Assembly (NCBI GenBank): GCA_947447525.1
Contig: CANFJL010000009.1
Location: forward strand, 1-64,000
Direction of reading: 5' to 3'
DNA: 64,000 bases
DNA from: Flavobacteriales bacterium
GTDB lineage: Bacteria; Bacteroidota; Bacteroidia; Flavobacteriales_D; Crocinitomicaceae
Position numbers and translations under genes: made by a program. Below are positions 61,040 to 64,000 of this stretch, piece after piece (within the stretch, counting starts at the first letter, position 1; each line of letters begins with the position of its first letter). The notes below the pieces were generated by a model. The model was not told the DNA's origin, searched no databases, and worked only from the letters and a program-made list of their open reading frames with translations.

Positions 61040-62053
61040 ATGCCTCATGCAACGCAAACGGAGCTTATTCGGCTTATCAAAGTTAAAATAGGTCCTGATG
61101 AAGCATTAGGTCAAGTTTTGGCCGAACAATTGAGTATAAGTCTAGATGCTGCGTATCGCCGCATGAGGAACGAAACTCCCTTAACCATTCGAGAAACACA
61201 AAAACTATGTTTGGCTTTTGATATTTCTTTTGATGCCCTGTGTCAATTAAAAACGGGCAATGTCATTTTTTCATATCCACCCTTAAATAGTTATGATTTT
61301 AGTCTTGAATCCTATTTTGAAGGAATATTGGCGGCATTTAAAAAAATTAAGGCGAATCAAAATCCGAAAATAATTCTTACGATCAACAACACTCATTTTT
61401 TTCAATTGATTAATTTTCCTCAATTGGCGCGCTTCAAACTATTCTTTTGGGCAAAAACACATCTACAGATTCCAGCGTATCAAAACATGACCTTTAAGCA
61501 TGAGAAAACTCCAAAACGCATCTTTGAATTGGGTAATGAGATTCTTCAAATGTATAATTCCATCCCCTCAGTTGAAATTTTTGATCCAGAATTAATGCGT
61601 GGATTTATGCGACAGATATTATATTATTATCAAGCGCAAATGTTTGAAGATCCTAGTTATGCGTTATTTCTATGTGATAGGGCTCTGATGCTTTCTGCTC
61701 ATCTTAAAGCCCAAGCAGAAGTAGGCAAGAAATTTATTTATGGTACCGAAGCACCTGCTCATGGAAATGATTTCGACATGTATTTTAATGAAACCATCAA
61801 TTCTGATGGTAGTTTTTATTATGAAAGCGATAAAAATACGGGTCTCTTTATTACCCATAATATCATGAATTATTTGCATACAGATGACCCAAATTATTTG
61901 GTAGATGCCAAGCAGGTCATCGATAAACAACTGGCTAACTCTAGTTTGTTGAGCGTTGTGAATGAAAAAGCAAGGCAACAGTATTTTGCCGATTATGATA
62001 AAATGATTCGCGCATTTAAAAAGAAAATTGAAGCAGATCTTGAATTCGAATAA
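61040..62053 (+). CDS. Hypothetical protein with N-terminal XRE-like helix-turn-helix
   Basis: LAEQLSISLDAAYRRMRNETPLTIRETQKLCLAFDISFDALC; long helical C-terminus. Confidence 0.7.
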   Translation: MPHATQTELIRLIKVKIGPDEALGQVLAEQLSISLDAAYRRMRNETPLTIRETQKLCLAFDISFDALCQLKTGNVIFSYPPLNSYDFSLESYFEGILAAFKKIKANQNPKIILTINNTHFFQLINFPQLARFKLFFWAKTHLQIPAYQNMTFKHEKTPKRIFELGNEILQMYNSIPSVEIFDPELMRGFMRQILYYYQAQMFEDPSYALFLCDRALMLSAHLKAQAEVGKKFIYGTEAPAHGNDFDMYFNETINSDGSFYYESDKNTGLFITHNIMNYLHTDDPNYLVDAKQVIDKQLANSSLLSVVNEKARQQYFADYDKMIRAFKKKIEADLEFE

Positions 62054-62119
62054 CTGCGTTTGCGACATTGCTAATCTTTAACTTTTAAAAAATCAATACC
62101 ATCGGTTAAATTCTAATCG

Positions 62120-62152
62120 CCCCGTCACTTGCGAAATACGCAAGTGACGGGG
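62120..62152. repeat. Perfect 14-bp GC-rich inverted repeat (hairpin)
   Basis: CCCCGTCACTTGCG-AAATA-CGCAAGTGACGGGG, intergenic, no T-run. Confidence 0.9.
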
Positions 62153-62223
62153 GATCGCCTTTATTATTTAGTTTGGAAGATGGGGTTTTACCCAACTACA
62201 TTTGTCCAATAAAATTAATTAAT

Positions 62224-63435
62224 ATGAAAACAAATTTTTTATTTATTTCGACATTGCTTCTTGGATTTACCCTTGGTGCACAAAGTACAGATGCTCCCTC
62301 TATTGCAGTAGCAAGCCCTTATGTTAATAATCTAACCATTAAACCAGAATCCGCCGCTAAAATGATGCGCTTGGAATTAATTAAAATGGCAAAGTATAAG
62401 GTTTACGATGAATTTGACATGGCGGATGTCCTTAAAGTAAGCGATGAATTTAGGACAGGTTGTTTTGGACAACGATGCTTAGGCAAGATGGGACAAGAAC
62501 TTAAAGTTGATTTCGTGGCTTGTGGTAGTTTTGATGGTTTAGGGAACAAAATAGTAGTTTCTGTAAAAATTGTAGATGTGAAAAATCAAAGCATATTTAA
62601 ATCCTCGGTAAAAGAATTTGATAATCAAGAATTTGAATTGCAACGCATGATTGAAATTGTTTTGAAAGAAATGAATGGCATTTCAGTTGATAAAGTATTA
62701 TCAGACAAACTTTCTTTCAAAAATGAAGTGATTACCTCTAATAATGTGGGTAAGATTAATAATTCAGGCCCTAGAGTTGGAGTTGCTATGCTAACAGGTT
62801 CCCTAAATGAATTTGCTACACGATCCGAGGATCAAGGAGGATTAGGAATTGCTCCTGCAGTCAGTATGATCGGATATCAATTAGAAGGACAATATGTTGG
62901 AACAGAAAATTTCTCAGCTCTAATTGAAGGAATCTTTAACGTTTCTGGTTTAGAACAAGGACAATTCATTCCTTCGATTACCATTATGAATGGTTTTCGC
63001 TTTGGAAAAGGCGGATGGGAATTTGCCTTTGGACCTGGTTTTAGTGTTAAATCAGTCGCAAAAGGTTTCTTTGATAAAGACAATAATTTTGGCACGCCAA
63101 ATCGTTATTTTTCAGAATCTGATTGGAATAATTATGCTCTAGAAACCTATGGAAACGATCCCGCCTATCAAGTAAATGGTTTTTTCCAAGCACCAAGTGC
63201 TACTGCTTTTAATAGCAGTTATAATTATAATACCTATTTGGATAAAAGAGGAACTAAGAAAATTAACACAAGTTTCGTCTTTGCTTTTGGTCGAACATTT
63301 AGAGCTGGAGCCTTAAATATCCCTGTTAATTTGTTCTATTCTTCACAAAAAGGTGGTGGTTACGCAGGAGTGAATGTTGGATTTAATGTTCAAAAAAGTA
63401 AGCAACCTATCAATAAAAGCACTGGTCATTATTAA
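62224..63435 (+). CDS. Secreted protein with N-terminal CsgG/TolB-like region and C-terminal barrel-like region (hypothetical)
   Basis: Signal peptide MKTNFLFISTLLLGFTLGAQS from ATG 62224 (the track uses TTG 62173); MMRLELIKMAKYKVYDEFDMADVLK...CLGKMGQELKVDFVACGSF. Confidence 0.65.
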   Translation: MKTNFLFISTLLLGFTLGAQSTDAPSIAVASPYVNNLTIKPESAAKMMRLELIKMAKYKVYDEFDMADVLKVSDEFRTGCFGQRCLGKMGQELKVDFVACGSFDGLGNKIVVSVKIVDVKNQSIFKSSVKEFDNQEFELQRMIEIVLKEMNGISVDKVLSDKLSFKNEVITSNNVGKINNSGPRVGVAMLTGSLNEFATRSEDQGGLGIAPAVSMIGYQLEGQYVGTENFSALIEGIFNVSGLEQGQFIPSITIMNGFRFGKGGWEFAFGPGFSVKSVAKGFFDKDNNFGTPNRYFSESDWNNYALETYGNDPAYQVNGFFQAPSATAFNSSYNYNTYLDKRGTKKINTSFVFAFGRTFRAGALNIPVNLFYSSQKGGGYAGVNVGFNVQKSKQPINKSTGHY

Positions 63436-63457
63436 TAATAATTTCTATTTAGTTTTT

Positions 63458-63484
63458 AAGGGAGCTTTTAGCTCCCTTTTTTTT
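63458..63484 (+). terminator. Intrinsic terminator
   Basis: AAGGGAGC-TTTTA-GCTCCCTT followed by a T-run. Confidence 0.92.
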
Positions 63485-63504
63485 ATAGATTACATTTCTT
63501 TCTT

Positions 63505-63512
63505 TAAATTTG
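63505..63512 (+). promoter_or_regulatory. Putative -7 element (TAAATTTG) of the right-edge propeller gene
   Basis: TAnnTTTG match after the terminator. Confidence 0.4.
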
Positions 63513-63577
63513 TATGCTGTAGAGATGTGTCCAAGTGTTGAACATGCAGACTCTATCAACAACTACAAAGAAAATAT

Positions 63578-64000
63578 TTGAAATATTTTTACTTATTCCT
63601 GTTTCTAACTGCTTACTCAGTTTATGGTCAATCTGACATCAGATTTACCAATTATGCTATTGCAGATGGCCTATCCCAAAGTTTTGTTACTACTGTTATT
63701 GAAGATCAACAGCATAGTATTTGGGTAGGTACGCAAGAAGGTCTTAATCAATTTAATGGCCAAAATTTCCAAGTTTTCAATAGAGAAAATTCTAAAGGTT
63801 TAGCAAGTTCCTATATTACTTCTTCCGCAAAAAGCAGGAATGGAATGCTTTGGTTTGGCTCTGCAAATGGTTTGGTTTCTTTCAATCCTATAAAAGAAGA
63901 ATTTAAAACCCATTTTCTCAATAATAGAGGTGCTTTGTTTATTGAACATTTAGTAATTGATCAACAAGATAAATTATGGATTCTTGCACAAGGGAATCTT
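63578..64000 (+). CDS. Two-component regulator propeller-domain protein, partial (continues past the window)
   Basis: TTG start gives a signal peptide (M)KYFYLFLFLTAYSVYGQ then FTNYAIADGLSQSFVTTVIEDQQHSIWVGTQEGLNQFNGQNFQVF..GMLWFGSANGLVSFNP, typical Reg_prop repeats. Confidence 0.85.
   Translation, partial: MKYFYLFLFLTAYSVYGQSDIRFTNYAIADGLSQSFVTTVIEDQQHSIWVGTQEGLNQFNGQNFQVFNRENSKGLASSYITSSAKSRNGMLWFGSANGLVSFNPIKEEFKTHFLNNRGALFIEHLVIDQQDKLWILAQGNL

Noticed and set aside
1-64000. Search for CRISPR arrays, transposases, integrases, prophage, toxin-antitoxin or restriction/defence genes
   Set aside because: None recognised; apart from the adhesin repeats and hairpins noted, the window is ordinary core genome.

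Overview
AT-rich Bacteroidota chromosome segment, probably Flavobacteriales-like, judged from TAnnTTTG promoters, a type IX secretion (T9SS) type-B sorting domain, PorW/SprE, alternative complex III, and a MurF-Alr fusion. Most of the window is tightly packed core genome. I see no CRISPR array, rRNA, prophage, IS element or recognisable defence island. Main blocks: (1) a giant minus-strand surface/adhesin-like ORF (1..7818, cut by the left edge, >=2606 aa) that the ORF track misses, with GEVEDY, nidogen-like, IPT/TIG and HYR-type repeats; (2) a 5-gene minus-strand cluster (DUF2723, polysaccharide deacetylase, CPA2 antiporter, orphan histidine kinase, gpmI); (3) tRNA-Gln(UUG) with an intrinsic terminator; (4) an SDR oxidoreductase, a T9SS type-B protein, thiL and a SPOR protein; (5) an alternative complex III (actABCDEF) plus coxBA operon; (6) rimP-nusA-infB, tatA-gatA-lytic transglycosylase, LPS-type glycosyltransferases, leuS, a CarH-like MerR regulator, engB, yebC, porW/sprE, bactofilin and AtpZ; (7) an M28 peptidase, an acidic Bacteroidota-type protein, tdk, murF-alr, outer-membrane-like proteins and an HTH protein; (8) the start of a two-component propeller protein at the right edge (also missed by the track). 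Best second-look items: a terminator-like hairpin filling the whole leader of rimP-nusA-infB, three convergent gene pairs interlocked by the same TTAA, a 708-bp higher-order repeat in the giant adhesin, a 14-bp perfect GC-rich palindrome at 62.1 kb, and a CarH-like regulator with an incomplete light-sensing ligand set. I found no clearly undescribed multi-gene system.
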